NCBI RefSeq assembly: GCF_023195755.1 | Contig: NZ_CP096203.1 | Span: forward strand, 3,162,001 to 3,226,000 | Direction of reading: 5' to 3' | Source of the DNA: Chryseobacterium nepalense | GTDB lineage: Bacteria; Bacteroidota; Bacteroidia; Flavobacteriales; Weeksellaceae | DNA: 64,000 nucleotides | In this document: in pieces, positions 7,542-15,920 of the stretch | Layout of the letters: each line of letters starts with the position of its first letter | Numbering within the stretch: the first letter of the stretch is position 1 | The notes under the pieces: model-generated | Seen by the model: the letters and a program-made list of their open reading frames with translations, nothing else | Told to the model about the DNA's origin: nothing | Database searches by the model: none | Program-made: the position numbers and the translations under genes

Positions 7542-8561
7542 ATGGAATTAGGTATCGGAATGTTTGGCGATCTGGCAGTAGAACAGTCAACCGGAAAATA
7601 TAAAGATGCGGGAATTAAAATCCGTGAAATAATAGATCAGGTAAAATTAATGGATGAAGTGGGAATTGATGTTTTTGCTATGGGTGAACATCACCGTCCT
7701 GACTATGCGGTTTCATCGCCGGAAATTGTGCTGGCTGCAGCGGCAAGTGTTACCAGAAATATAAAGCTTGCAAGTGGAGTAACGGTTTTAAGCTCCTCTG
7801 AACCCGTAAAAGTATATGAAGATTTTGCAACAATCGACTTGATTTCAGACGGACGTGCGGAAATTTTCGTGGGCCGTGGGAGCTTCATTGAATCTTTTCC
7901 GCTCTACGGATATTCTTTGAATGATTACGAAGAGCTCTTCGATGAAAAACTGGAATTGCTTTTAAAGATCAATTCAGAAGAAAACGTTTCCTGGTCTGGA
8001 AAACTTCGTGCACCCATGCAGAATCAGACTGTTTACCCAAGAGCTAAAAATGAAGGAAGGCTTCCGATCTGGAGAGCCGTTGGCGGCACACCGAAGTCTG
8101 TTTTAAGCGCTGCAAAATTGGGAATGCCTCTGGTTGTTGCGATCATTGGCGGAATGCCGATACAGTTTAAAAATCTGATCGATTTTTATAAACAGGAATA
8201 TCTGAAAGCCGGCCATCCGGAATCTGAAATGCAGATTGCCATTCACTCGCATACTTTTGTAAGTGAAGATCAGGCGGTAATAGACGGATATTTCCACAAC
8301 TATAAGTCGCAAATGGACAGAATTGGTTCTGCAAGAGGCTGGGCGCCGTACACCAAAATGCAGTATGAAGGTGGAAGAAGCAAAGACGGTGCATTATTCA
8401 TTGGGAATACTAGTGAAGTTGCTGATAAAATTGCTTACATGAAAGAGATTTTCGGGATTACGAGATTCATCGGGCATATGGACGTCGGAGCTCCGGAAAA
8501 CGAAGTCATGATGAAATCCATCGAATTGTTCGGTGAAAAAGTCGGTCCACAGGTAAGATAA
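7542..8561 (+). CDS. LLM class flavin-dependent oxidoreductase
   Basis: A 339-aa luciferase-like TIM-barrel protein. It begins MELGIGMFGDLAVE and shows MDEVGIDVFAMGEHHRPDYAVSSP (residues about 40-63), the region that packs against the flavin in this superfamily, and then DLISDGRAEIFVGRGS. The family uses reduced FMN or F420; members are monooxygenases or reductases with poorly known substrates. It is a single cytosolic gene with its own promoter and a strong terminator. I cannot name the substrate. Confidence 0.9.
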   Translation: MELGIGMFGDLAVEQSTGKYKDAGIKIREIIDQVKLMDEVGIDVFAMGEHHRPDYAVSSPEIVLAAAASVTRNIKLASGVTVLSSSEPVKVYEDFATIDLISDGRAEIFVGRGSFIESFPLYGYSLNDYEELFDEKLELLLKINSEENVSWSGKLRAPMQNQTVYPRAKNEGRLPIWRAVGGTPKSVLSAAKLGMPLVVAIIGGMPIQFKNLIDFYKQEYLKAGHPESEMQIAIHSHTFVSEDQAVIDGYFHNYKSQMDRIGSARGWAPYTKMQYEGGRSKDGALFIGNTSEVADKIAYMKEIFGITRFIGHMDVGAPENEVMMKSIELFGEKVGPQVR

Positions 8562-8565
8562 TAAG

Positions 8566-8594
8566 AATTCCGCTGAAATAACTTCAGCGGAATT
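8566..8594. terminator. Bidirectional terminator between convergent genes
   Basis: A perfect 12-bp stem AATTCCGCTGAA/TTCAGCGGAATT with a 5-nt loop. It sits 4 bp after the oxidoreductase stop and 4 bp before the convergent stop at 8599, so it can serve both strands. The flanking T-tracts are modest. Confidence 0.75.
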
Positions 8595-8598
8595 TATT

Positions 8599-9045
8599 TT
8601 AAGCGGAAAGATCAAACTTTGCTTTATATTCATTCAGAAGTTCGGCAAGCTTGTCTGCAGACATTCCGTAGGTGTCTGGAAAGCCTCCCTGTCGGCGCTT
8701 CAGCTTTTCTCCGGCGAGATTTTTATTCAGGTTAAAAATCACAAGCTTATTAAAGGCCACCCATTTTGTTTCAAAAGAACTCACCGCCTGCCATGGAATA
8801 AATGTCGTCCTGAAAAGGTTTTTCATTTCAATTCCTTTTTCATCAATTTTAAGATAAGAGGAACCGGGAATAAGATTAAGAAGAAAAACGATAAAACAGA
8901 GACCGAAAAACACAATATTCAGAATTGCAATGAGCATATTTCTATCCAGAAGAGAGATTCCTAAAACAACAAATCCGATGCTGATGACTAGTAAAATACT
9001 GCTTTTTACTTTTCCTGGTTTTAAAATAAGAGGTATATTTTGCAT
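8599..9045 (-). CDS. STM3941-like small membrane protein
   Basis: A 148-aa protein with two adjacent transmembrane helices (about residues 16-35 and 38-60), then a soluble PH-like beta region with the phrases LKIDEKGIEMKNL and IPWQAVSSF. It ends in GFPDTYGMSADKLAELLNEY. The last motif (LPDTYGMSAEELAELLN-like) is characteristic of STM3941-family proteins. The function of the family is unknown. It lies 30 bp downstream of sbcC on the same strand and may be the third gene of that transcript. Confidence 0.7.
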   Translation of the reverse strand: MQNIPLILKPGKVKSSILLVISIGFVVLGISLLDRNMLIAILNIVFFGLCFIVFLLNLIPGSSYLKIDEKGIEMKNLFRTTFIPWQAVSSFETKWVAFNKLVIFNLNKNLAGEKLKRRQGGFPDTYGMSADKLAELLNEYKAKFDLSA

Positions 9046-9075
9046 GTTATATTAATTTAACAATAATTAATTAGT

Positions 9076-12000
9076 TTATACAATTTCAATCTGGCTGCCT
9101 TTTTCTTCATCCTTAATGATGTTCAGCGATACGGGGATTTTTTCTTTCAGCTCTTCCACATGGGAAATGATGCCCACAATTCTGTTTTCTTTCTGAAGAT
9201 TCACAAGGGTTTCAAAAACAATATTTACCGATTCCAGATCCTGCGTCCCGAAACCTTCATCGATAAAGAAGAAATTTTTTTCCGCTTTTGCATTGCTCTG
9301 AACACTCTCTGCCAATGCCAGAGCCAGACTCAGCGAGACCTGAAAGGCCTGTCCGCCGGATAGGGTTTTCACGCTTCTGCTGCGGCCTTCGTTGAGGTAA
9401 TCGATGATTTCAAATTCATTGTTATCATTGAGCTGCAGGCTCAGCTGATTTCGTGTCATCCTGTGAAAGCGTACATTCGCATGGTCACAAAGCTGCCGAA
9501 GGTAAATGGATGAAACATACTGCACAAATCCCGCACCTTTAAAGAGATTTGTCATGATTTTAAGATTTTCCGCCCGTTTCTTAAGCTGTGATAAAAGCTT
9601 TAGAAGATCTTCTTTTTTCTTAAATTCTTTCTCCAGCCTTTCAATTTCGGATTTAATTTTTACAATAGTGTCGTTAGCAGTTTTTACTTCTGTTTCAAGG
9701 GAGGCAAACCGGCTTTCAACCGCTGAAAACTCTTCCTGGTCAAAGGCGAAATTTTTTAATTTTTGTTCAAGCTCAGTGATGCTGTTTTTTAAGGTTTGAA
9801 ACTTAATTTTAAATTCCTCAATAAGACCTTTTGCCTCCTGAACATCAATTTTCTCTGCCAGAATTTCCAGCACTTTATGCTGGTCAAATTGCTGTTCGGC
9901 TAATGCTGTTTCAATTAAAAGCATATTGCCTGCCATTTCCTGTTCCAATTCGGAGATCCGTTTTTCCAACTGACTCACAATGGTTTTCTGCTCTGCCAGT
10001 TTGGGCGAAATTTCTTTTTCTTCTTTAATTAACTGATTATAATTCTGCTCCGTCTCGCGATTGGATTCGGAGAGCTTGTGAAAAATTTCTTCCACTTCCT
10101 GAGCTGTTTTACCAGTATAATTTTTCCATTCCAGAATTTTCAGGTTGGCTTCATTGGTTTTGATCTGTTCTTCTTTTTTCGCTTCGTCCAGCCGGAATTT
10201 TTCCAGTGCCTTATTGTAGTTGTCGAGATTGTTTCTTTCTTTGTCCAGGTTTTTCTGTTCCGTACTGATTTGCTCATTCAGTTCTTCCAGAAGCTTTTCG
10301 ATAGTGAAAGAACGTTGTCTCTGTTCTTCAAAATCAGCTTCATGGTCTGCATTAAATTCTTTCCAGGTAAAACTTTTAAGATGCTTTTCGATCTCAATCT
10401 GAATCTGTTTTGCCTGATCTTCCTCATATTTCAGCTGTTCTTCAAAGATTTTCCTACGGTCAAGAACTTTCTCCGCTGCTGATAATTTTTTCTGAATGTC
10501 TTCTTTCTGATGATCCAGCTGATCCATTTGCTGCTGAATGTCATGTAATTCTGACGTTACGTCATGATATTGCATCATATTCGGATGTTCCAGAGAGCCG
10601 CAAAGCGGACAGGCTTCTCCGTCATGCAGTTCGCTGGCAAAATGAGAAAGTTTCTGCTGAACTTCCAGCTGATTCCGTTTTTCATACAGTTTTCTTTTCT
10701 GATTTTCCAGATTTTCAGCCTGAATCCTGAAATCGTCTTTAAAGTTTTCAGGATTAATTTTTAAAAATGTGAGCTCTTCGGAAATAGAAATAATTTCATT
10801 TTTTTTAGCATCAGCTTTTTTGATTTGGATGTTCAGGTTTTCTTTTAATTTTTTCTGTTCCAGAAACCAGTTTCCTACGCTCAAAAGTAATCCGGGATCA
10901 ATTTTTCCGGGCTTTAAAGCTTCAGATTTTTTAAAAAGCTCTTCTATTTTTTCCTGAATCTGTTTCTGAACGGCTTGCACTTCTGTTACCTTTTGGGATC
11001 CGTTTTCAGTTCTTTCCTTCAGGATTTTAATTTCATCGGAAACTTTTATCATTTGCAGGATCATGCCCAAATCATTTTCCTGGAGTTTAGATTGATGCAG
11101 GACTTCGTACTGAGGCTGTATTGCAGCAAGTTTATTTTTCAGCTTTTCAAATTGAAGCTCCGTGTTTTTTACAATGGCCAGCTGGTGTTCTTTGAGCCGG
11201 GCTTGTTCTTCAATCTCTTTTACCAGCTTGTTTTTTTCAGAAAACAAAGGGATAAATATCCGGGATATCCGGTCATAGAGTTCCGTTTTTGTTTCCAGAA
11301 GATCAACATTTTCTTTTTGTTCGGAAAGCTTTTGAAAATGGGCTTTCTTCTCTTCCAGTACTTCAAAGTCTTCTTTTAAACTCTTCAGCCTGGAATAGGT
11401 GTTTTCTGTCTCCTGGAATTGTTTCAATACTGCTTGGTATTTTTCCTGTTCCTGGTTGAGGGTTTCTTTAATTGATGAAATCTTTTCTTCATTTACCTCT
11501 TCAAACCCTTTCAGTTGTCCTTCCAGCTGATCAAGTTCTGAGCGGTTTTTAGCATTAATAAGCGAAACATTGTTTTGAAGATCAAAGCGCTGGAGCCCGA
11601 AGATCTCTTTCATCATATTTGTCCTGTCGGCAGCTCCCAGTTCCAGAAATTCTTTAAATTGTCCCTGAGGAATAATAATCGTCCTTTTAAAATTAGCATA
11701 GCTTAATCCTACAATCTGTTCTGCATTTGAATGATCAAGCGGGATCCAATTATTGTTTTTCCACTCATAAAATGTGACCGACGGTGTTTTTACATCTTCA
11801 AAATTTTTAGAATTCCTTTTAAATTCACGTGTCGCGCGGTATTTTTTATTTTCAGAGCTTATAAAATCAAATTCGATATAAGATCGGTTTGATTTCAGGT
11901 TCATCATATTGTAAGTACGTCGGTCGCGGGCATTAAGTCGCTCGGTTTCACCGTAGAGTGCAAATGAAATAGCCTCCAGGATTGAAGATTTTCCTGAACC

Positions 12001-12111
12001 TACGGCTCCGAAAATACCGAATAGTCCTGCTGCCGTAAGATTTTCAAAATCTATTTTCTGACGTTCCTGGTAAGAATAAATACCTTCTAAAGTTAGCTGA
12101 ATTGGAATCAT
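9076..12111 (-). CDS. sbcC: Exonuclease SbcC (Rad50-like ATPase subunit)
   Basis: A 1011-aa SMC-type ATPase. Walker A is GAVGSGKS (residues 35-42). Long coiled coils run about 175-480 and 530-830, broken by the zinc-hook CPLC (C501-C504). Near the end are the ABC signature LSGGQAFQVSLSLALALAE and Walker B FFFIDEGFGTQD. SbcC partners SbcD to cut DNA hairpins and clear protein-blocked double-strand ends. The length matches the family. The upstream sbcD stop is 5 bp from this start, so the two are translationally close. Confidence 0.97.
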   Translation of the reverse strand: MIPIQLTLEGIYSYQERQKIDFENLTAAGLFGIFGAVGSGKSSILEAISFALYGETERLNARDRRTYNMMNLKSNRSYIEFDFISSENKKYRATREFKRNSKNFEDVKTPSVTFYEWKNNNWIPLDHSNAEQIVGLSYANFKRTIIIPQGQFKEFLELGAADRTNMMKEIFGLQRFDLQNNVSLINAKNRSELDQLEGQLKGFEEVNEEKISSIKETLNQEQEKYQAVLKQFQETENTYSRLKSLKEDFEVLEEKKAHFQKLSEQKENVDLLETKTELYDRISRIFIPLFSEKNKLVKEIEEQARLKEHQLAIVKNTELQFEKLKNKLAAIQPQYEVLHQSKLQENDLGMILQMIKVSDEIKILKERTENGSQKVTEVQAVQKQIQEKIEELFKKSEALKPGKIDPGLLLSVGNWFLEQKKLKENLNIQIKKADAKKNEIISISEELTFLKINPENFKDDFRIQAENLENQKRKLYEKRNQLEVQQKLSHFASELHDGEACPLCGSLEHPNMMQYHDVTSELHDIQQQMDQLDHQKEDIQKKLSAAEKVLDRRKIFEEQLKYEEDQAKQIQIEIEKHLKSFTWKEFNADHEADFEEQRQRSFTIEKLLEELNEQISTEQKNLDKERNNLDNYNKALEKFRLDEAKKEEQIKTNEANLKILEWKNYTGKTAQEVEEIFHKLSESNRETEQNYNQLIKEEKEISPKLAEQKTIVSQLEKRISELEQEMAGNMLLIETALAEQQFDQHKVLEILAEKIDVQEAKGLIEEFKIKFQTLKNSITELEQKLKNFAFDQEEFSAVESRFASLETEVKTANDTIVKIKSEIERLEKEFKKKEDLLKLLSQLKKRAENLKIMTNLFKGAGFVQYVSSIYLRQLCDHANVRFHRMTRNQLSLQLNDNNEFEIIDYLNEGRSRSVKTLSGGQAFQVSLSLALALAESVQSNAKAEKNFFFIDEGFGTQDLESVNIVFETLVNLQKENRIVGIISHVEELKEKIPVSLNIIKDEEKGSQIEIV

Positions 12112-12116
12112 AAGCT

Positions 12117-13322
12117 CTAAGGGTTAAGAATTTCGTTAAACAGATTGATTAGCTCTTCATTGGCATCCTGGCCAGCGTTTTTAGATTTAAAATAATCTCT
12201 GAACAAAGACTGGATATCCTGATTGAGATTAATATCACGAAGCTTGGTTTCATTCAATTCCTGATTTTTAACTTTCGGGATGAGGTGTACAATTCCGTTG
12301 TGCGATTGGTATAGCCGTTTTCTTTCATCGGCTGTTAGAAAGGTCTCACTTTCAAGAGTAAGTTCTACAAAAGTTCCCTGGTTTGTGGTGAGCCACTCCA
12401 CTGTTTTCTTGATAGAGTCAAAGCTTTTTCTTTCCAGGCATTTACCGTTTTTAATCGGGATTCTTTCAAACCGGACGGCTTTGCCCGGCTCGGCTTCAAC
12501 AATGGAGATATATTTGGTCTGTCCTGCCTCACTGAAGCTATAGCAAAGGGGAGAAGATGAGTAGACAACCGGCTTTTCATCGGTCCCGATATTTTGAAAA
12601 CGGTGCAGGTGACCAAGTGCTGTGTATTGAATCTGTGGAGGAATAATGTCAGAATAGATCAGGTCGGCATTCCCTATTTTAAGGGGTTTTTCACCTTCCG
12701 GTTCGTCCAGAAGGGGTGTGCCTTTTTTATTCATGTACAAATGGGTCATGAGCAGATTCACTCCTTTTTCATCACAGAACTCATTGGCATTTTTCTGCCA
12801 GTGTTCTGCAAGAACGTTGTTCAGTTCTGCTTCTTTTTGCTCACCGAAATATTGTTTCAGCCTCATTTCGTTAGCATACGGTGTATGAAGAATTCTTACA
12901 GGAAAGTCATGATTTTTGAAGGTAAGTTCAATGAATCCTTCCGCAGCTTTTGAAATGTTAAAATGCTCCAGTTCAAAAGGAGTGATTATGGCTTTGGGAT
13001 GGCCAATAAGGATAATTCCGCATTCACGGGCCAAAGGATCCGGCGCGTCAATAAGGTTGGGAGAATCATGGTTTCCTGAAATAGCAATCACAGGCCGTTT
13101 TCCGTTTAACGACAATCTTTTTAAAGTTTTATAAAATAACTCTACGGCTTCAACACCGGGATTGAAGTTATCAAACAAATCTCCGGCAATCAGAACAAGA
13201 TCAATATTTTTTTCATCGGCAGTCTGTATAAGCTCTTCCATTACCAAAACCTGCTCTTCCAGCCTTGAAAAGCGGTCGAGACGTTTACCCAAATGCCAGT
13301 CGGCAGTATGCAGAATTTTCAT
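12117..13322 (-). CDS. sbcD: Exonuclease SbcD (Mre11-like nuclease subunit)
   Basis: A 401-aa metallophosphoesterase nuclease. All phosphoesterase motifs are present: HTADWHLGK (D8, H10), AGDLFDN, ISGNHDSP, MTHLY and ALGHLHRF. The C-terminal cap shows the usual poorly conserved SbcD region. It is the first gene of the sbcD-sbcC(-STM3941-like) unit and divergent from a secreted unknown at 13406, with 83 bp between. Confidence 0.97.
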   Translation of the reverse strand: MKILHTADWHLGKRLDRFSRLEEQVLVMEELIQTADEKNIDLVLIAGDLFDNFNPGVEAVELFYKTLKRLSLNGKRPVIAISGNHDSPNLIDAPDPLARECGIILIGHPKAIITPFELEHFNISKAAEGFIELTFKNHDFPVRILHTPYANEMRLKQYFGEQKEAELNNVLAEHWQKNANEFCDEKGVNLLMTHLYMNKKGTPLLDEPEGEKPLKIGNADLIYSDIIPPQIQYTALGHLHRFQNIGTDEKPVVYSSSPLCYSFSEAGQTKYISIVEAEPGKAVRFERIPIKNGKCLERKSFDSIKKTVEWLTTNQGTFVELTLESETFLTADERKRLYQSHNGIVHLIPKVKNQELNETKLRDINLNQDIQSLFRDYFKSKNAGQDANEELINLFNEILNP

Positions 13323-13358
13323 AATGTAAATGTAAAGAAGATAAATGAAAAGTAAGAA

Positions 13359-13391
13359 TTGTGGTATACAACATTATTATCACTACTTTTG
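13359..13391 (+). promoter_or_regulatory. Two-part Bacteroidetes promoter (TTG-N22-TACTTTTG)
   Basis: -33 TTG at 13359-13361 and -7 TACTTTTG at 13384-13391, within the accepted 17-23 spacing. The ATG at 13406 follows 14 bp later, which fixes the start of the secreted protein there. Confidence 0.65.
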
Positions 13392-13405
13392 AAAAAACTA
13401 ACAAC

Positions 13406-14260
13406 ATGAATCAAATTCTGACAGTACTTGCTGTATTGTTCACTTTTCCTGTGGCAGCACAAAATCCTGAAAAATTCTCAAAAGAAATTAATGAGGAGGG
13501 AGTTGCCTTGTATCATAGCGAAATGACCAGCTGGAACGGCACTGATATTTTCATTGAAAACTATAAGAACCGTGAAAATATAGGCGGTTACTTTTCTTAT
13601 CTGGACGCAGGAATTCCCAAATGTGTTTTTTTCTCTAAAAACCAGAAAGTAATCGGCACTATTTCATTTCCGGCGAATTACAATCCGAAAGATGCAAAGA
13701 TTGATCTTGAGGAAAGAGATTTTACCCAAAAGGAAACCGAATATTTTACCATAAGGCAAAATGCTTTGAAAAGAATAAAGAATGATACAATTTTCAAAGT
13801 ATATAAAGATACAAACCTTAATATTGTTCCGCTGATCAGAAATAAAGTTAAGAAAGTGTATATTTTGACAGCAACTTCTGCAGGAAATACGGTTATATTC
13901 GGGAATGATTACCTCATCACTTTCGATAATAAAGATCAGGTAAAAAATGTTGAAAAACTACACAATAGTATGATCGTCCAAAAAATTCACGATGAGAAAA
14001 CAGGACATACGATAAGCGGAATGCACAGTCATGTTATTGAAAACTGGCAGATGATTACACCAACGGATATCTGTACGCTGATGTTATATCAGAAGTTTAC
14101 AGAATGGAAAAGTTATATGACGATTTCTAAGAAATTTGTCAGTATCTGGAACTCCAATAATAATCTGGTGATTATGAAGACTGAAAATTTTAAAGGTATG
14201 GCAGAAAACATTCTTAAAAATAAAAAGGATAAACCGGAACCAGAAAAGAAAGATAAATAG
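13406..14260 (+). CDS. Secreted protein of unknown function with JAMM-like HSH...D pattern
   Basis: A 284-aa protein. Signal peptide residues 1-19 end at VAAQ. The C-terminus is a Lys-rich tail (KNKKDKPEPEKKDK). I do not recognise a named domain with certainty. The middle has GNDYLITFDN followed by SGMHSHVIENWQMITPTDIC, i.e. H207-x-H209 and D221. This resembles the JAMM/MPN+ metal site (HxH then S/T-x-x-D) but has one extra residue between the second His and the Asp, and the usual Pro after HxH is missing. I recall similar HSH...TDIC proteins as conserved hypotheticals in flavobacteria. Periplasmic location is inferred. It is a single gene with a good promoter. Confidence 0.6.
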   Translation: MNQILTVLAVLFTFPVAAQNPEKFSKEINEEGVALYHSEMTSWNGTDIFIENYKNRENIGGYFSYLDAGIPKCVFFSKNQKVIGTISFPANYNPKDAKIDLEERDFTQKETEYFTIRQNALKRIKNDTIFKVYKDTNLNIVPLIRNKVKKVYILTATSAGNTVIFGNDYLITFDNKDQVKNVEKLHNSMIVQKIHDEKTGHTISGMHSHVIENWQMITPTDICTLMLYQKFTEWKSYMTISKKFVSIWNSNNNLVIMKTENFKGMAENILKNKKDKPEPEKKDK

Positions 14261-14322
14261 AGAGTAATCTATATTTAAATTTAATTCAGATTAAAAAACG
14301 GAAATCTTTATTTCAGAATTGC

Positions 14323-14355
14323 TTGTGATTCAATACCAATTTATTTCTATTTTTA
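14323..14355 (+). promoter_or_regulatory. Probable promoter for the VF530-family gene (TTG-N22-TATTTTTA)
   Basis: TTG at 14323-14325 and TATTTTTA at 14348-14355 (one mismatch to TAnnTTTG), ending 4 bp before the ATG at 14360. The transcript would be leaderless or nearly so. Confidence 0.4.
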
Positions 14356-14359
14356 CAAC

Positions 14360-14611
14360 ATGGAACAGCAATCAAAAGATCCTCTTCACGGAAAAAGACT
14401 TGATGCCATTCTTGAAGAACTGGTAGAATATTACAACGGCTTTGAAAGACTTGGCGAGCAAATCAATATCAAATGTTTTACGGATAACCCAAGCATCAGC
14501 TCATCACTGAAGTTTTTAAGGAAAACTCCATGGGCAAGGACAAAAGTAGAAAGCCTCTATCTCTTTATGTTGAGAGAGAAAAAAAGAAAAGAAACAAGAG
14601 GACAGAAGTAG
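14360..14611 (+). CDS. VF530 family DNA-binding protein (DUF2132)
   Basis: An 83-aa basic protein matching the VF530 family along its length: KDPLHGKRLDAILEELVEYY, INIKCFTDNPSISSSLKFLRKTPWAR and KVESLYL, then a Lys/Arg-rich tail. Family members have a small fold related to RNA-polymerase-like or DNA-binding modules, and their role is not established. It is monocistronic. Confidence 0.88.
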   Translation: MEQQSKDPLHGKRLDAILEELVEYYNGFERLGEQINIKCFTDNPSISSSLKFLRKTPWARTKVESLYLFMLREKKRKETRGQK

Positions 14612-14666
14612 AATGCCGTGGATGCTTCTTTACCTGTTATTCTTCGCGCAATGAATCCAAAAACAG

Positions 14667-14674
14667 TATATTTG
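14667..14674 (+). promoter_or_regulatory. -7 box for slyD (TATATTTG)
   Basis: A TAnnTTTG match 40 bp upstream of the slyD ATG. Between them is a 7-bp inverted repeat TCGTGAA-AA-TTCACGA (14684-14699), inside the predicted 5' leader. It could be an operator or a small hairpin. Confidence 0.5.
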
Positions 14675-14714
14675 TAACGTTAATCGTGAAAATTCACGAA
14701 AAAAAGAAAAAAAT

Positions 14715-15215
14715 ATGACAATCGAAAACAATCATGTTGTAGCTGTAAGTTACATCCTTCACACCATCGAAGAAGACGGGAGTAAAACTCTTGTAGAAGA
14801 GACCACAGCAGAAAATCCACTAACGTTCTTATACGGTGTTGGAATGATGATTCCAAAATTTGAGCAGAATATTTTGGGATTACAGGCTGGAGATAAAGCA
14901 TCATTTGTAATTCATCCGGAAGAAGCTTACGGGGAAAGACAGCCGGATGCCATTGCACAGTTGCCGATCGATATGTTCCAGGAATCCGGAGTTCCTCCTG
15001 TTGGAGCAATTTTACCATTATCCGATAACCAGGGAAATAATTTCCAGGCATTTGTGGTAGAAGTAACGCCGGAAGCAGTGGTGGCAGATCTTAATCATCC
15101 GATGGCAGGAAAAGTTTTAGATTTCCAGGTAGAAGTTTTAAACACACGTCCAGCAACACAGGAAGAGCTTGCACACGGTCATGCTCATGGAGTTGACGGA
15201 AACGAAGCTCACTAA
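14715..15215 (+). CDS. slyD: FKBP-type peptidyl-prolyl isomerase, SlyD-like
   Basis: A 166-aa SlyD. The FKBP part is split by an insert-in-flap domain: the first half has PLTFLYGVGMMIPKFEQNILGL and GDKASFVIHPEEAYGER, the insert follows (about 70-125), and the FKBP part resumes with DLNHPMAGKVLDFQVEVL. The tail is His-rich (HGHAHG...EAH), shorter than in E. coli, and may bind nickel or other metals. It acts as a cytosolic proline isomerase and chaperone. It is a single gene ended by a strong terminator. Confidence 0.93.
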   Translation: MTIENNHVVAVSYILHTIEEDGSKTLVEETTAENPLTFLYGVGMMIPKFEQNILGLQAGDKASFVIHPEEAYGERQPDAIAQLPIDMFQESGVPPVGAILPLSDNQGNNFQAFVVEVTPEAVVADLNHPMAGKVLDFQVEVLNTRPATQEELAHGHAHGVDGNEAH

Positions 15216-15218
15216 ATA

Positions 15219-15250
15219 TAAAATGTCCGATTTATTCGGACATTTTTTTA
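15219..15250 (+). terminator. Terminator of slyD
   Basis: A perfect 10-bp stem AAATGTCCGA/TCGGACATTT, 5-nt loop, then a run of T. Confidence 0.9.
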
Positions 15251-15284
15251 TAATCTATAGTTTTACAGTTGTATGCTCTCTTTA

Positions 15285-15659
15285 TTATAAAAATTCGCCG
15301 CTTACATAATACCAGCGGTTCTGAATTATTTTAAAAGTTGATAATTCATGATGAACCTGCGGTTGATTATTTTCATCAGTATAGAAGGCTTTAAATTCTA
15401 CTTTATATAAAGACGGCTTGTTTATAATTTCCAGCTTTGTCCAGGTATTGCTTTCTCCCCATTCCTGTAAATCCTTTTTACTGTGATATTTTCTTTTGCT
15501 GGGAAGGATAGTTTCCATTAAATAATCACCATTCGGAATCGCAAATGCAGAAAAACGCGACCGCATTAATACTTCTGCCGTTGGAGCAAATTTTTCTTTT
15601 GTATGATACGGCTTACAGCATTCTTCGTAGGTTTTTCCGGAACAGCAGGGACAATTCAT
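15285..15659 (-). CDS. ychJ: YchJ family SEC-C metal-binding protein
   Basis: A 124-aa protein. I use the ATG at 15659, giving the canonical N-terminus MNCPCCSGKTYEECCKPYH; an upstream in-frame start would add a run of Ile/Lys encoded by promoter sequence. The N-terminal SEC-C-type Cys cluster binds zinc. The YchJ body has LMRSRFSAFAIPNGDYLMET and ends in WYYVSGEFL. The function of the family is unknown, perhaps a metal-dependent adaptor. It is a single gene with a good two-part promoter. Confidence 0.88.
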   Translation of the reverse strand: MNCPCCSGKTYEECCKPYHTKEKFAPTAEVLMRSRFSAFAIPNGDYLMETILPSKRKYHSKKDLQEWGESNTWTKLEIINKPSLYKVEFKAFYTDENNQPQVHHELSTFKIIQNRWYYVSGEFL

Positions 15660-15672
15660 CGTTTTTTTGATA

Positions 15673-15704
15673 CAAATGTAAAGGATTATTTTTTTAATTA
15701 TCAA
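15673..15704 (-). promoter_or_regulatory. Two-part promoter of ychJ (TTG-N21-TACATTTG, minus strand)
   Basis: On the minus strand, TTG at 15702-15704 and TACATTTG at 15673-15680, spaced 21 bp. The ATG is 13 bp downstream at 15659. Confidence 0.65.
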
Positions 15705-15885
15705 CAGAGTAAATAGAAGCGGGCTTAGCTCGGCTTGAAAATAAATAATTCAATAGGCTTTAGGCAACGTATAGTTGCACAGAACATAAATTTTACAGAC
15801 AATTTCATTAATTTTCACCTTAATCAAAAAATCTGCGCGAAGAACAATCATTAATGAAATATTTTTGCCATTAGTGTTCAGAACC

Positions 15886-15914
15886 CAAAAAAAGCATTCA
15901 AAAATGAATGCTTT
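15886..15914 (-). terminator. Terminator of the M3 peptidase gene
   Basis: Stem AAAGCATTC/GAATGCTTT (9 bp), 6-nt loop. On the minus strand the stem runs into TTTTTT. It is 6 bp after the peptidase stop. The rest of the spacer up to 15672 holds no gene. Confidence 0.85.
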
Positions 15915-15920
15915 AAAAAA

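Noticed and set aside
9506..11379. Several plus-strand ORFs of 100-130 codons, Phe/Leu/Ser-rich
   Set aside because: Antisense to the sbcC coiled coils; Lys/Glu-rich codons read backwards give Phe/Leu/Ser-rich frames without stops.
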